64,000 nucleotides of DNA from Zunongwangia sp. HGR-M22 (GTDB lineage Bacteria; Bacteroidota; Bacteroidia; Flavobacteriales; Flavobacteriaceae): NCBI RefSeq assembly GCF_027594425.1, contig NZ_CP115159.1:2345001-2409000 (forward strand), in the 5' to 3' direction. The notes under the pieces are model-generated. The model had not been told where the DNA came from. It searched no databases and saw only the letters and a program-made list of their open reading frames with translations. The position numbers and the translations under genes were made by a program. Of the stretch, positions 43,978 through 53,968 are shown piece by piece. Position 1 is the first letter of the stretch, and every line of letters starts with the position of its first letter.

Positions 43978-44193
43978 AGACTATCAGTTATAATTAAAAC
44001 TTCAAAGTCTAAGGTTTTCGCGAATTACATTTACAATTAAATTTAAAAAAAACGATTAAAAGCAATTTTTATAGGGTTAAATGCTAATATTTACGCAAAA
44101 ATAAATAAAATCTTACAAATTAAATAATTTAACAAAGTATAACGTTTTAGCATAAATATAAAAATTAGTAAACAAGCTATATTAGGTAAGCAA

Positions 44194-45060
44194 ATGAATA
44201 AACTCTACTTTTGCGCTATTACTAATTTGATATTTATCGATTTAAAAGACGAAATAAACGGTTTTTTAGCAGCTCCCACTATCTGGGATTCCAATACTAT
44301 TTTTTTTGGATTGCATGCTTTCGAGTTACCCAAAAAATCAGTCAACTTCAACGATTTATCGAGACTGGAAAATCAAATAAAGGATATTTATGTATTGGGA
44401 AAGCGAGTAGAAAGATTTTTCGAATTTCAGATTTTAAATTCGAAAATTTTCGATCTAAGAATTAGTAACCTGCAAATTTTCGAAGATAAAAAAACTTTAG
44501 GCGAGTTAGATTTTATTCTGAAAGAGAAAGACACGAATCAATCTATACATGTAGAATTAGTGTATAAATTCTATGTGTATGATCCTTCTTATAAAAACGA
44601 ACTTTCCAGATGGATTGGCCCTAATCGCAGGGATTCTTTACTCGAAAAAATCGATAAACTGAAATCTAAGCAACTTCCGCTACTTTATAAAAAAAGAACA
44701 CAGGATATCCTTAATGGGAAATATATACCTACTAAAAATATCATTCAAAAAGTGTGCTATAAGGCGAGTTTATTTGTACCAAAGAATCTACTAGGCAGCA
44801 CTTTTCCTAAAATCAACAACGATTGCATCAAAGGATATTATATTACGTTAAAAGAATTTGCTTCAAATAAATACGAAACAAAATATTTTTATAGCCCACA
44901 AAAACAGTTTTGGCCGGTAGATCCTATTAAAAATGAAGCATGGTTTTCGTATCAGGAAATTCTTCCGCAGATAAAGAAATTTATAAAAAATAAAAAAGCT
45001 CCTTTAGTCTGGATGAAGACAGACAAAGGTATAGAGCAGTTTTTTGTGGTCTGGTGGTAA
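44194..45060 (+). CDS. DUF1853-family protein
   Basis: This 288-residue protein has the DUF1853 pattern: LGELDFILKEKDTNQSIHVELVYKFYVYD around residues 107-135, which resembles a PD-(D/E)xK nuclease core (ELDFI then VELVYKFY), and the GPNRRDSLLEKIDKLKSKQLPLL block after it. Function is unknown. No signal peptide. It precedes the CDF gene by 63 bp on the same strand. Confidence 0.8.
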   Translation: MNKLYFCAITNLIFIDLKDEINGFLAAPTIWDSNTIFFGLHAFELPKKSVNFNDLSRLENQIKDIYVLGKRVERFFEFQILNSKIFDLRISNLQIFEDKKTLGELDFILKEKDTNQSIHVELVYKFYVYDPSYKNELSRWIGPNRRDSLLEKIDKLKSKQLPLLYKKRTQDILNGKYIPTKNIIQKVCYKASLFVPKNLLGSTFPKINNDCIKGYYITLKEFASNKYETKYFYSPQKQFWPVDPIKNEAWFSYQEILPQIKKFIKNKKAPLVWMKTDKGIEQFFVVWW

Positions 45061-45098
45061 ATTTTCAGGAATTACTTAAGCAGTACAGCTTTTGCTTG

Positions 45099-45106
45099 TA
45101 CCTTTG
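45099..45106 (+). promoter_or_regulatory. Promoter -7 box (TACCTTTG) of the CDF transporter
   Basis: Exact TAnnTTTG match 17 bp before the ATG at 45124. Confidence 0.55.
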
Positions 45107-45123
45107 CGTCCTAATTTTCCAAA

Positions 45124-45996
45124 ATGAGTGACAAGGTTAAAGAAGCGATTAAGACATCCTACCTAAGTATAGCAGGAAATGGAGTACTGGCCGTAGTGAA
45201 ATTTTTAGCAGGCTTCTTTGGAAACTCCTACGCACTTATTGCAGATGCAATAGAATCTACCGCAGATGTCTTCTCTTCTATCCTAGTCCTTTTAGGTCTT
45301 CGATACGCCGCAAGACCTGCCGATGATAATCATCCATATGGGCATGGGCGCGTAGAGCCATTGGTAACCTTTGGTGTTGTTGGATTTTTAATCGTATCTG
45401 CTACGGTAATTGCCTACGAAAGTATCGAAAACATAAGAACTCCGCATGAGATTCCAGAACCATACACCCTTATCATTTTAGCCATAATCATTATTATCAA
45501 AGAAACTTTTTATAGAATTGTTTCTAAGAAAAGTGATGAAACTAAAAGTACTTCCCTAAAAGCAGATGCCTGGCATCACCGTAGTGATGCTATCACTTCT
45601 CTAACTGCCTTTATCGGGATTACCGTTGCGTTAATTATGGGCGATGGTTACGAAAGCGCAGACGATTGGGCTGCACTCCTAGCATCTGGATTTATCTTAT
45701 TTAACGCGTATCTAATATTGCGACCCGCTCTGGGCGAAATTATGGACGAGCATATGTATGATGATCTTATCGAAGATATTCGAAAATCTGCTGAATCTGT
45801 AAACGGAGTGCTAGATACTGAAAAGTGTTTTGTTCGTAAAACCGGAATGACATTTCATGTGGATCTTCACATTAATGTTGATGCTCAAATAAGCGTAAAA
45901 GAAGGCCATGATATTGCGCATGAGGTAAAAGATACTCTAGTAGCTGAACTTCCTGAAATTGCCGATGTTCTTATTCATGTAGAGCCATCACATTAA
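45124..45996 (+). CDS. Cation diffusion facilitator (CDF) transporter
   Basis: This 290-residue membrane protein has about six helices and the metal-binding residues of the CDF family, in SYALIADAIESTADVFSS (Asp pair) and KADAWHHRSDAITS (His/Asp). The C-terminal cytoplasmic domain (about 205-290) ends with VLIHVEP. CDF proteins export Zn2+, Fe2+, Mn2+ or Co2+ by proton antiport; the metal cannot be told from the sequence. Confidence 0.94.
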   Translation: MSDKVKEAIKTSYLSIAGNGVLAVVKFLAGFFGNSYALIADAIESTADVFSSILVLLGLRYAARPADDNHPYGHGRVEPLVTFGVVGFLIVSATVIAYESIENIRTPHEIPEPYTLIILAIIIIIKETFYRIVSKKSDETKSTSLKADAWHHRSDAITSLTAFIGITVALIMGDGYESADDWAALLASGFILFNAYLILRPALGEIMDEHMYDDLIEDIRKSAESVNGVLDTEKCFVRKTGMTFHVDLHINVDAQISVKEGHDIAHEVKDTLVAELPEIADVLIHVEPSH

Positions 45997-46101
45997 ATTT
46001 CCTTGATCGCTTCAGGAAAGTGTAAAATACAACTAAATCAAATTCCGCTCATCATTAAAACAAAGCTAATCTAATAAGGATTACTTTTTCTTATAAAACA
46101 A

Positions 46102-46109
46102 TACCTTTG
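46102..46109 (+). promoter_or_regulatory. Promoter -7 box (TACCTTTG) of the NYN-domain gene
   Basis: Exact TAnnTTTG match 16 bp before the ATG at 46126. Confidence 0.55.
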
Positions 46110-46125
46110 TATAAAATTGAAATGA

Positions 46126-46869
46126 ATGGATAATAATCTAGCGGTACTTATAGATGGTGACAATATTCCCTCGGCCTATGTCAAAGAAATGATGGAAGAA
46201 ATTGCAAAACATGGTAATCCTACTATAAAACGTATTTATGGTGATTGGACTAATCCACATCTTTCTAAATGGAAATCTGTCTTACTAGAAAACGCTGTAA
46301 GTCCCATACAGCAATATGGCTATACACAAGGTAAAAATGCAACCGATTCTGCCATGATTATCGATGCCATGGATATTTTATATTCTAACAAAGTTGACGG
46401 TTTTTGCTTGGTGAGCAGTGATAGTGACTTTACACGGCTGGCCACCCGATTAAGAGAAGCCGGGAAGCGCGTTATAGGTATTGGAGAAAAAAAGACACCA
46501 GATCCTTTTATCGTAGCCTGCGATCGTTTTATATATCTAGAGATTCTGAAAAATAAAGATAAAGAAGAAGAACAACCAGAAGCAGTAAAAGGAAAGCAAC
46601 CTAAAAAATCGAATGTAGATCGCTTAACACCACGTGTAATTAAATACATTGCCAATACCATATCTGATGTTGCAGATGATGACGGCTGGGCTTTTATGGG
46701 AGACGTAGGGAGTTTGCTACAGAAAAAACAACCCAATTTTGATTCCCGTAATTATGGATTTCAAAAATTAACTCCAATGATCGCTTCTATAGACCAATTT
46801 GAAATAGAATCGCGTGAGAATAATAACAACAGCAAATTCAAACTTATTTTTGTTAGAAATAAAGAGTAA
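46126..46869 (+). CDS. NYN-domain RNase-like protein with C-terminal LOTUS/OST-HTH domain
   Basis: This 247-residue protein has a PIN-like NYN domain (about 1-145) with acidic residues in LIDGDNIPS, ATDSAMIIDAMD and SSDSDFTRL, as in the Limkain/MARF1-type group. The C-terminal region (about 165-245, RVIKYIANTISDVADDDGWAFMGDVGSLLQKKQPNFDSRNYGFQKL) is a LOTUS/OST-HTH domain that binds RNA. It is likely an RNase or RNA-binding protein in the cytoplasm. Confidence 0.9.
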   Translation: MDNNLAVLIDGDNIPSAYVKEMMEEIAKHGNPTIKRIYGDWTNPHLSKWKSVLLENAVSPIQQYGYTQGKNATDSAMIIDAMDILYSNKVDGFCLVSSDSDFTRLATRLREAGKRVIGIGEKKTPDPFIVACDRFIYLEILKNKDKEEEQPEAVKGKQPKKSNVDRLTPRVIKYIANTISDVADDDGWAFMGDVGSLLQKKQPNFDSRNYGFQKLTPMIASIDQFEIESRENNNNSKFKLIFVRNKE

Positions 46870-46980
46870 TTTTTTCTATAATTTTACGCTGAACCAAGCT
46901 ACTAACTCACATGTTAGTTAAAATTTATAATGAAAAAGGAGGCCTTATGGTTTCCTTTTTTTAATTTTAATAAAAAAATT

Positions 46981-47835
46981 ATGCGAAGTTTAAAGAAAAT
47001 TCATCAGGCAGAATGGCGTCCTATAGGAGATCTAGTTACTTATTCTCCTTTGCCAACGGCGAGCTTGCAAATGATCGATCCTTTTATTTTCCTAAACCAT
47101 CATGGTCCACAGGTATATCCTGAAAATAACAATGGCTTGCCATTTGGCCCACATCCACATCGTGGTATGGAAACCGTGACTTTTATTTTAGATGGCGATA
47201 TTGCGCACAAAGATTCTGGCGGACATAAAAGTGTTATTGAAAGCGGCGGTGTACAATGGATGACGGCCGGTAGCGGACTTATACATGCTGAAGTTTCTTC
47301 GGAAGAATTTAAGAAAAAAGGTGGTGATCTTGAAATCTTACAGCTTTGGGTAAATCTTCGCGCAAAGCATAAAATGGAAAAACCTAAATATATAGGTTTA
47401 CAAAAAGATGATATTCCTGTTGCAATTACCGAAGATAAAAAAGTAAAAGCTCAGGTAGTTTCAGGTGAGTTAATTGGTATAAAAGGTGCTTTTAAAACCT
47501 TTACCGATATTAATCTATCTACCGTATTTTTTGAAGCAAATTCAGGTTTAAATATTGATATTCCTATTTCTCAGAATATATTCTTTTATGTAATCAAAGG
47601 AAGTTTAGAAGTAAACGGAAAAACAGTACAGGAAAGACATTTAGCTGAGTTTAATAACGATGATCCTAAACTTCAAATTTCAGCAACAGAAGAAAGCATT
47701 TTGTTGTTTGGTTTCGCCACTCCTTTTGAAGAACCTGTGGTTGCTCGTGGTCCTTTTGTGATGAATAGCATGCAGGAAATAGACGAAGCTTATCAGGACT
47801 TCCAGGCAGGAAAGATGGGACGATGGACGGAATAG
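46981..47835 (+). CDS. Pirin-family protein
   Basis: The start was set at ATG 46981 (MRSLKKIHQAEWRP); the frame upstream adds 17 unusual residues. The 284-residue bicupin of the pirin family has the metal-site motif PHPHRGMETVTFILDGDIAHKDS (histidines for Fe) and WMTAGSGLIHAE. Some pirins have quercetin 2,3-dioxygenase activity; others are regulators. A terminator follows at 47878. Confidence 0.92.
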   Translation: MRSLKKIHQAEWRPIGDLVTYSPLPTASLQMIDPFIFLNHHGPQVYPENNNGLPFGPHPHRGMETVTFILDGDIAHKDSGGHKSVIESGGVQWMTAGSGLIHAEVSSEEFKKKGGDLEILQLWVNLRAKHKMEKPKYIGLQKDDIPVAITEDKKVKAQVVSGELIGIKGAFKTFTDINLSTVFFEANSGLNIDIPISQNIFFYVIKGSLEVNGKTVQERHLAEFNNDDPKLQISATEESILLFGFATPFEEPVVARGPFVMNSMQEIDEAYQDFQAGKMGRWTE

Positions 47836-47877
47836 AAAAAATTTCTACCTGAAATGAAGGTAGGTATTTAGTAATCA

Positions 47878-47920
47878 AACACCCTACTAATAATTTATTT
47901 TTTAGTAGGGTGTTCTTTTT
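47878..47920. terminator. Bidirectional terminator between pirin and the S9 peptidase
   Basis: AACACCCTACTA (47878-47889) pairs perfectly with TAGTAGGGTGTT (47903-47914), with a 13-base loop and T-tract after it. The peptidase gene ends on the opposite strand 17 bp further on. Confidence 0.85.
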
Positions 47921-47936
47921 TAAAATCCTGAATAGG

Positions 47937-50534
47937 CTAATTCAAAAAATTGGAATCTTTATTTTTTAAGTATTTATCAAAATATGCCTGCATGCGAAAA
48001 GTCCAGTCTTTTTGATTAGCTTCTTTACTTAGCGTATGATTTTCTCCGGTGTAGTTAATTAACCAGGATGGCTTGTTGTTTCTCCTTAATGCAAAAAATA
48101 GTTGCATCCCTTGCTCAAAAGGAACAGAAAGATCATCTTCATTATGAAAAATTAAAATGGGAGTTGATATATTCTTTACATTAAAAATAGGTGAGTTTTT
48201 AATATAATCTTGAGTATATTCAAATAAAGAACCTTTCATTCTGTATTGATCAACTTCGTATTTAAACATTGTTGAAAGGCCGTTAGATCTATAGCTTAAA
48301 TAGTTATTTGTAAAATTAGAAACTCCAGATCCTACAATAGCACAGGTAAAAATGTCTGAATGTGTGACTAAATAAGATGTTTCGAAACCGGCAAAACTAT
48401 GACCTTGAATTCCTATTTTACCTTTCTCTGTAATTCCTTTTTCTATTAAATGTTCTACTCCGCTTATAATCGAATTATAAGCGCTTTCTCCTGGTTCGCC
48501 ATAAGTAAAATGAACGTCTGGCTGAAACACGATATAATCTTTACTTAAATAAGTGGGTATATTTATATTGCATGTACTCCACTCTGGCATCACATAATGG
48601 TGAAGGTCGCCGCTATGTTTTTCGTAGAAATGAACAATTACAGGATAGGTTTTAGAGGCATCATAATTATCTGGTAAATAAAGAAGACCTTCATTTGCGT
48701 TTTGATCAAAATTCTGCCAGGATATTAGTTTAGCATTTCCCCATTTATAATTTTCTATTTGAGAATTAATATCGGTAAGTTTCTTCTCATTTTGAAATTT
48801 ATGATCTGCATGCCATAAATTAGGAAATGTAGTATAGCTTTCTTTAGTGAAAAGATAATCTCCGTTAGCCGCAGTCTTGACTACTTCTATATTGTAGTCT
48901 TCATTAGCTGCTAATGCTATCATTTCGTTATTCTTTAAACGGTAAACTCCGGTAGATTTAGTATCATTATTAAATCCTATAAATAATAAACTATCAACAT
49001 CCAGATTTTGTTTAAAATCGGCTCCTTGTAATCTAAAGCTTACCTTATGTTTTCTTCCGTAGCCATTAGTTAATGAATATACTGAACCTTTTTCTTCGCC
49101 CTCCAAATTTACTGCCCAAAGATCGTATTTACCATAAAAAACGGGCGTTGTTCCATCATTTAACCATCCAGCAATACCATAGGGAGTTTTTGTATTTCCC
49201 ATATCAGTTTCCTGATCTGTTAAAGAATAAGGTATCGCTTCAGAAATTGTTTTAAATTCTGGTTGAGCTGATCGGGCATCTAAGTATTTCCAATTTCCTG
49301 TGTTATTATCAAAAATCACTGCTAAAGTACCTTGATCATTCCAAGAAGGTATTGATGTAGTGCTTTCCGCTAACTTAAATTTTTCTTTTGTTTTTATTGA
49401 TATTCCATAAATATCGTTATTCTGGCCAAAGGTCCAGTCTACATCTTTTGTATATAAACGATTATCGGTATATAAAATAATGTCCCCTCCTACATGTGGT
49501 GATTTTAGTATCATACTATACTCATCGCCATCAAGTAGTTTGGTTGTTTTTTTATTTTCTATATCATAGAAATAAACAGGATCGTTTGGAATTTCTTTAT
49601 CGCCTCTTAGCTTCCATTGTCTTCTGGCCATTGTTCCTTCATCCCATTTCCAGATATCTACGGCTTCGTTCTTTTTAGGTGCATTTCCATATTTATTAAA
49701 ATTTGGTTGCAACTGCAACTCCATATATTTATCGCTACTGTCTATAGAATACGGAGTATTGGAAACTTCATAATCGGCATTATTAATTAAAATATCACTG
49801 AAGTTTAAAATGGCGTGTTTAGTATTTTCCTTTAGATTGAAATGATACAGTATTTCATCACCATTATCTAATTTTATAGTAAAAGTACCTTCTGTATTAT
49901 TTACCAACATAAAATTGCCAAACTTGTCTGCATCCTGTTCGTAAATTACCCTACTTTCTCCTTTTATTTTAGAATATCTAAGATATATTTTTGATCCCTC
50001 TTGCTGAGCATAAATAATATCGTTGTTATCTAATAATTTAAAATTTTTAACCTGTTCTATCTCCGTACTTTTATTAGTTTTTAAATCATAAAAAACTAAT
50101 TTTTGGCTATTTTCCCCTGAAGTTGAAGTCTCGTACTCTGTATAAAAAAGATAGTCTGTACCTTCTAAATTTTGAGTATAAGCGGCAACTTTCCAAGTAC
50201 GTTTTTCTTCTGTTTTTAAATTATAAAGAAATATATCTGCATCTGTGGTATAAAAAGACCAATCTCCTGTACCTACAAATTCAAATTCGTAAATACGTTC
50301 TAATTTTCTTTCTTTCCCAGAATTCACATCAACAACATACACATCTGCACTATTGGATTGAGAAGGATCTTGAAAAACCTTTCGATAAGCTATCCAATTG
50401 CCATTATTAGAAATCTTTTCATCTTCAATTCGCTTCCACTGTTTGTAAGCTGTACTATCCACTTCCTGTTTCTGAGAAAAAAGAGACTGTAAGCTAAGTA
50501 ATACTACAGTTAATATTAGAATTGTTTTTTGCAT
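47937..50534 (-). CDS. S9-family (prolyl-oligopeptidase-like) serine peptidase
   Basis: This 865-residue secreted peptidase (signal peptide about 1-20, ending QSLFSQ) has an N-terminal beta-propeller and a C-terminal alpha/beta-hydrolase domain. The triad is visible: Ser713 in IQGHSFAGFE, Asp801 in HNEDDLSVPF and His833 in GENHTL. It should cut oligopeptides in the periplasm. Four bases separate it from the TlpA-like gene upstream, so it is the last gene of the SusCD operon. Confidence 0.93.
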   Translation of the reverse strand: MQKTILILTVVLLSLQSLFSQKQEVDSTAYKQWKRIEDEKISNNGNWIAYRKVFQDPSQSNSADVYVVDVNSGKERKLERIYEFEFVGTGDWSFYTTDADIFLYNLKTEEKRTWKVAAYTQNLEGTDYLFYTEYETSTSGENSQKLVFYDLKTNKSTEIEQVKNFKLLDNNDIIYAQQEGSKIYLRYSKIKGESRVIYEQDADKFGNFMLVNNTEGTFTIKLDNGDEILYHFNLKENTKHAILNFSDILINNADYEVSNTPYSIDSSDKYMELQLQPNFNKYGNAPKKNEAVDIWKWDEGTMARRQWKLRGDKEIPNDPVYFYDIENKKTTKLLDGDEYSMILKSPHVGGDIILYTDNRLYTKDVDWTFGQNNDIYGISIKTKEKFKLAESTTSIPSWNDQGTLAVIFDNNTGNWKYLDARSAQPEFKTISEAIPYSLTDQETDMGNTKTPYGIAGWLNDGTTPVFYGKYDLWAVNLEGEEKGSVYSLTNGYGRKHKVSFRLQGADFKQNLDVDSLLFIGFNNDTKSTGVYRLKNNEMIALAANEDYNIEVVKTAANGDYLFTKESYTTFPNLWHADHKFQNEKKLTDINSQIENYKWGNAKLISWQNFDQNANEGLLYLPDNYDASKTYPVIVHFYEKHSGDLHHYVMPEWSTCNINIPTYLSKDYIVFQPDVHFTYGEPGESAYNSIISGVEHLIEKGITEKGKIGIQGHSFAGFETSYLVTHSDIFTCAIVGSGVSNFTNNYLSYRSNGLSTMFKYEVDQYRMKGSLFEYTQDYIKNSPIFNVKNISTPILIFHNEDDLSVPFEQGMQLFFALRRNNKPSWLINYTGENHTLSKEANQKDWTFRMQAYFDKYLKNKDSNFLN

Positions 50535-50538
50535 GAAT

Positions 50539-52587
50539 CTATTCGTTTTTTAAAAGGTAAATCACATTGTTAATTTCGTCCCTTAGCTCTCCAGGATTTC
50601 CGCTATACCCTTCTGAAGTATATCGAATTTCTCCGTTTTTAATTATTACTTTTCTTGGAATTCCGCTAGAATTAAAGAGTTCTGCAAATCTCGAAAATGT
50701 TTTATTATTGGAGCCGCTCTCCCCCTGTAGATCGAATACCAAATTTAAATCTGAATAACCATTCGTATTAAAATATTCGATGGATTTATTTCTATAACCT
50801 GAAGTATACTCTGATGTATTCACAAAATAAAACGCTACACTTTTATCTTCACTATAACTTTTATCTAAACTATACATGGTAGGAAAGGCCTTTTTACAAG
50901 GTGCGCACCAATTAGCCCAAAAATCTAAAATGATAATCTCATCTTTTTCACCCTCGATAATTTTGGATTCTCCTGAAGAATCTTCAAAAACTAAAACCGG
51001 AGATTCTAATGAAATTAATTCTACTGAAGTTACAGTACTTTGATTTGACGATTTTAAATTAGATAAATAAGTATCGAAATTTGAGTTTGCCTGAGGTTCC
51101 TTACGATATTCCTCTTCTAACAAATAGGTAAGATTTGGCGTTAATGCATTAGCTTTTGCAGCCGCAATTAAAACAGGTTTTATGTCCTTATTAAGCTCTT
51201 GCAGAATATGAATATGAAGTTCATTTAAATCTGAATTCTTATACAATTCGTTTTTAGATAAATGGCTAAAGGCATTTAATGCATTCTCATATGCTCCTAA
51301 TTCATTTAGTATTCTAATATGCACCTTTAATTTTCGGTCTAATTGATTTTTAGCATTCTCGGTAGCTTGGTTAGGCGACCAATATAAACCAGACATATAC
51401 GATAGATCCTCTATTTTTTCCTTTAACTGGGCTATCATTGGTGTGGATAACTTTAGAAGATTTTCTGTAGATACACTTTTAAAATGATATGCTTTAGAAA
51501 TAGTAAAGTGATAACTGTCATTGATGCTAACAAAATTCATTTCTGGGATTAGATTCAATGCTTTGTCATATTTCTCTTCTAGAAAATAATGCTCAAAAAG
51601 AGAGGAATATGTTTTATTATAAAAGAATTGCTGATTTTGAGGTACAGATTCGTTGCTTGGATAGTTTTTTAAAAATTGTTCTAATTTGTGATATCTATTC
51701 CCATCATTACCCTGTTGATTAGCATTCATAAATGCTTGAGACCGCATTTCGATTCCTTTAGGATAACGTTGCTCCAAAACTTTATTTATAGAGTCTGAAA
51801 CCTTTGTGTTTTTCAACTCGAATTGATAGATATTCTTTAAAGTGACTAATTGCTTTTCAGAAATATCTTTAAAATTCCTTGAAAAATTCTGTAATATAGA
51901 ACTTGCAATTTCTTCGAACTTTTCCGGTTTTCTAACTTTTAAAATATGTATGTAAGTGTCAATAAATTTTGGTAATTGATCAGGATTGTCTTGTACTTCC
52001 TTTTTAAGCCAAAATTCGGAAGCTTCATCTGAAGCTGAAAAATCCTCAAAATAATTACCAAAATTACTATTGAAGTTTTTATTTCTAAATAAACCCCAGG
52101 CTAAACTACTTCCCGGTATTTTTTCATTCTTTGAGCTTATTGGGGTATACATATACCCAGCATCATTATTAGTATCGGTTATTAAACCATCGTCGGTACT
52201 AGCATAAAATTTAAAGGCAAAAAAACCACAGTTGTCAGGAACTTTGAAGCTGCATTCCCAATCTCCATCCACTTTTTTCATATCAATATCCTTGATATTC
52301 CATTCAAAATTTTCAAAAGTATAGGCAAGCCCCTGGATATTTTGAATGTCTTGCAAATCTTCCTTAGGAGTGTAAGTAAAATGCAAGGTGTGCCCTGCTA
52401 TTACAGGTAAAGTAATTCCGTTTAAAATAGTATCTTTTTTACTTGCATTCGAAGCTGATAAAGTTACGGTATGCCCCTCTTGCTGGTCATCAGAGTTACT
52501 TTGACCTTTACAATTAATAGTAGATATACTGCATAAGAGTACTACCAAAATAGTTGGTAGTACTCTTAGAGTTTTTGTTAATTTCAT
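50539..52587 (-). CDS. Large TlpA-like thioredoxin-domain lipoprotein
   Basis: This 682-residue protein has a lipobox-like Cys in TINCKGQ (about residue 27) and long helical repeat regions (about 150-480). It ends in a TlpA/ResA-type thioredoxin domain (about 520-680) with the active site WANWCAPCKK (Cys561/Cys564). It is probably a periplasmic or outer-membrane thiol-disulphide protein. In Bacteroidota such proteins often sit in peptide- or SusCD-linked operons. It is followed by the S9 peptidase. Confidence 0.87.
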   Translation of the reverse strand: MKLTKTLRVLPTILVVLLCSISTINCKGQSNSDDQQEGHTVTLSASNASKKDTILNGITLPVIAGHTLHFTYTPKEDLQDIQNIQGLAYTFENFEWNIKDIDMKKVDGDWECSFKVPDNCGFFAFKFYASTDDGLITDTNNDAGYMYTPISSKNEKIPGSSLAWGLFRNKNFNSNFGNYFEDFSASDEASEFWLKKEVQDNPDQLPKFIDTYIHILKVRKPEKFEEIASSILQNFSRNFKDISEKQLVTLKNIYQFELKNTKVSDSINKVLEQRYPKGIEMRSQAFMNANQQGNDGNRYHKLEQFLKNYPSNESVPQNQQFFYNKTYSSLFEHYFLEEKYDKALNLIPEMNFVSINDSYHFTISKAYHFKSVSTENLLKLSTPMIAQLKEKIEDLSYMSGLYWSPNQATENAKNQLDRKLKVHIRILNELGAYENALNAFSHLSKNELYKNSDLNELHIHILQELNKDIKPVLIAAAKANALTPNLTYLLEEEYRKEPQANSNFDTYLSNLKSSNQSTVTSVELISLESPVLVFEDSSGESKIIEGEKDEIIILDFWANWCAPCKKAFPTMYSLDKSYSEDKSVAFYFVNTSEYTSGYRNKSIEYFNTNGYSDLNLVFDLQGESGSNNKTFSRFAELFNSSGIPRKVIIKNGEIRYTSEGYSGNPGELRDEINNVIYLLKNE

Positions 52588-52603
52588 AAATAGATTTTAT
52601 AGG

Positions 52604-53959
52604 TTATTCACCTAATTCTGGGTTTAGATCAATATAATTTTGAAAGACAGGAAAAACATATCCTTCACTATTTGGCTCTAAAGTGTATGTTGAACCTTGA
52701 AATGTTCTCGTGTACGTTTTTCTAAAGTTGGGATCCAGGTTTAAGCGCTTTTGATCAAACCATCTTAAGCCTCTACCAATAAGCTCTTTTTTACGTTCTT
52801 CAAAAGTCCACCGCAATGCTTCATTAGCATCTGTTGCCGTTAATTGGTATTCTGAATCGGTAACGTAACGTTTTTCCCGTAGTGTATTAAGATAATTAAT
52901 AGCGTTTTCAACTTCCCCTAATCGAGCAGAAGTTTCTGCGGCTATTAAATACATTTCAGGCACTGATGGGCCAACGTTAATTCCATTTGTATAACTATAA
53001 AAGTTTATAGCATATCCCCTTCCCTCAAACTGCGGAAAAAAGCTTGATCCATCTACCGTATAAATGGAGTAACGCAAATCTTCTTCATCATAACTTTCTA
53101 ATAATTCTGCTGCCAATGGCGCTCCCTGATAGGTATTAAGCAATTTCTTAGAAAGGATAACCTCCGGATTTTCAAATAATATAGGATAGTCAAAACCACT
53201 AGGGATTGCGTTGAAGTTTAGTAAGGTATTTTGTAGTGCTAAAGCGTTTAAAGCATTTTTTAAGCTTAATTCGTAGGCACCCATGTATAAATAAGTCCTG
53301 GCTAGCAGTCCATACACTGCCGCTTTAGACGGCAGTACATTAAACTCCGGCTCTTCAACAATATTATTATCCAGAGCATCTTCCAGGTCAAAAATTATTT
53401 GCTCATAAACTTCTGCTACTGTATTTCTTTCTAAAGAGCTATAAAGATCTGGCGTTAATAATAAAGGAACGGCTTTTGAATCATTATTTCCTTGCGGATC
53501 ATAATGCTCTGCATAAATATTAACTAACTGTAAATAAGAAAATGCTCTGTTCACATAAGCTTGCGCTAATATTGCTTCTTTTTCTTGTGCAGTCCCATTT
53601 TCACTTTCCAATACTCCTTCAATTACTACATTCGAATAATAGATACCAAGATATAATGCGTTCCAGTCGGTATCGCTTTGGTCATTATTAAATATTTCGT
53701 TTTGCCAGGTGTAAGCATTTTTCCAAATATCAGATACAGTATTTCCAAAAACTTCTGTAAACTCTGTATCTTCTGAAGATATAGCATACATGCCTCCAGC
53801 AGCTGAAGTCATATTATAATTATTGACTAATCCTCTATAATCTGAGGTGTATTTTAATACCCGACTATTTCCTACTGGTTCGACTTCTACATAATCTCGA
53901 CATCCAATAAAGGACATCATAGAAACTATGATAAAAACTATTTTTTTTGAAATTTTCAT
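52604..53959 (-). CDS. SusD/RagB-family lipoprotein (second locus)
   Basis: This 451-residue lipoprotein has the lipobox Cys in MSFIGCRDY (about residue 20) and the RagB/SusD fold, with repeated helices and C-terminal EALRWTFEERKKELIGRGLRWFDQKRL. It pairs with the SusC 9 bp upstream. The ligand is probably a peptide, since the operon has a peptidase and no glycoside hydrolase. Confidence 0.94.
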   Translation of the reverse strand: MKISKKIVFIIVSMMSFIGCRDYVEVEPVGNSRVLKYTSDYRGLVNNYNMTSAAGGMYAISSEDTEFTEVFGNTVSDIWKNAYTWQNEIFNNDQSDTDWNALYLGIYYSNVVIEGVLESENGTAQEKEAILAQAYVNRAFSYLQLVNIYAEHYDPQGNNDSKAVPLLLTPDLYSSLERNTVAEVYEQIIFDLEDALDNNIVEEPEFNVLPSKAAVYGLLARTYLYMGAYELSLKNALNALALQNTLLNFNAIPSGFDYPILFENPEVILSKKLLNTYQGAPLAAELLESYDEEDLRYSIYTVDGSSFFPQFEGRGYAINFYSYTNGINVGPSVPEMYLIAAETSARLGEVENAINYLNTLREKRYVTDSEYQLTATDANEALRWTFEERKKELIGRGLRWFDQKRLNLDPNFRKTYTRTFQGSTYTLEPNSEGYVFPVFQNYIDLNPELGE

Positions 53960-53968
53960 AAGATATTT

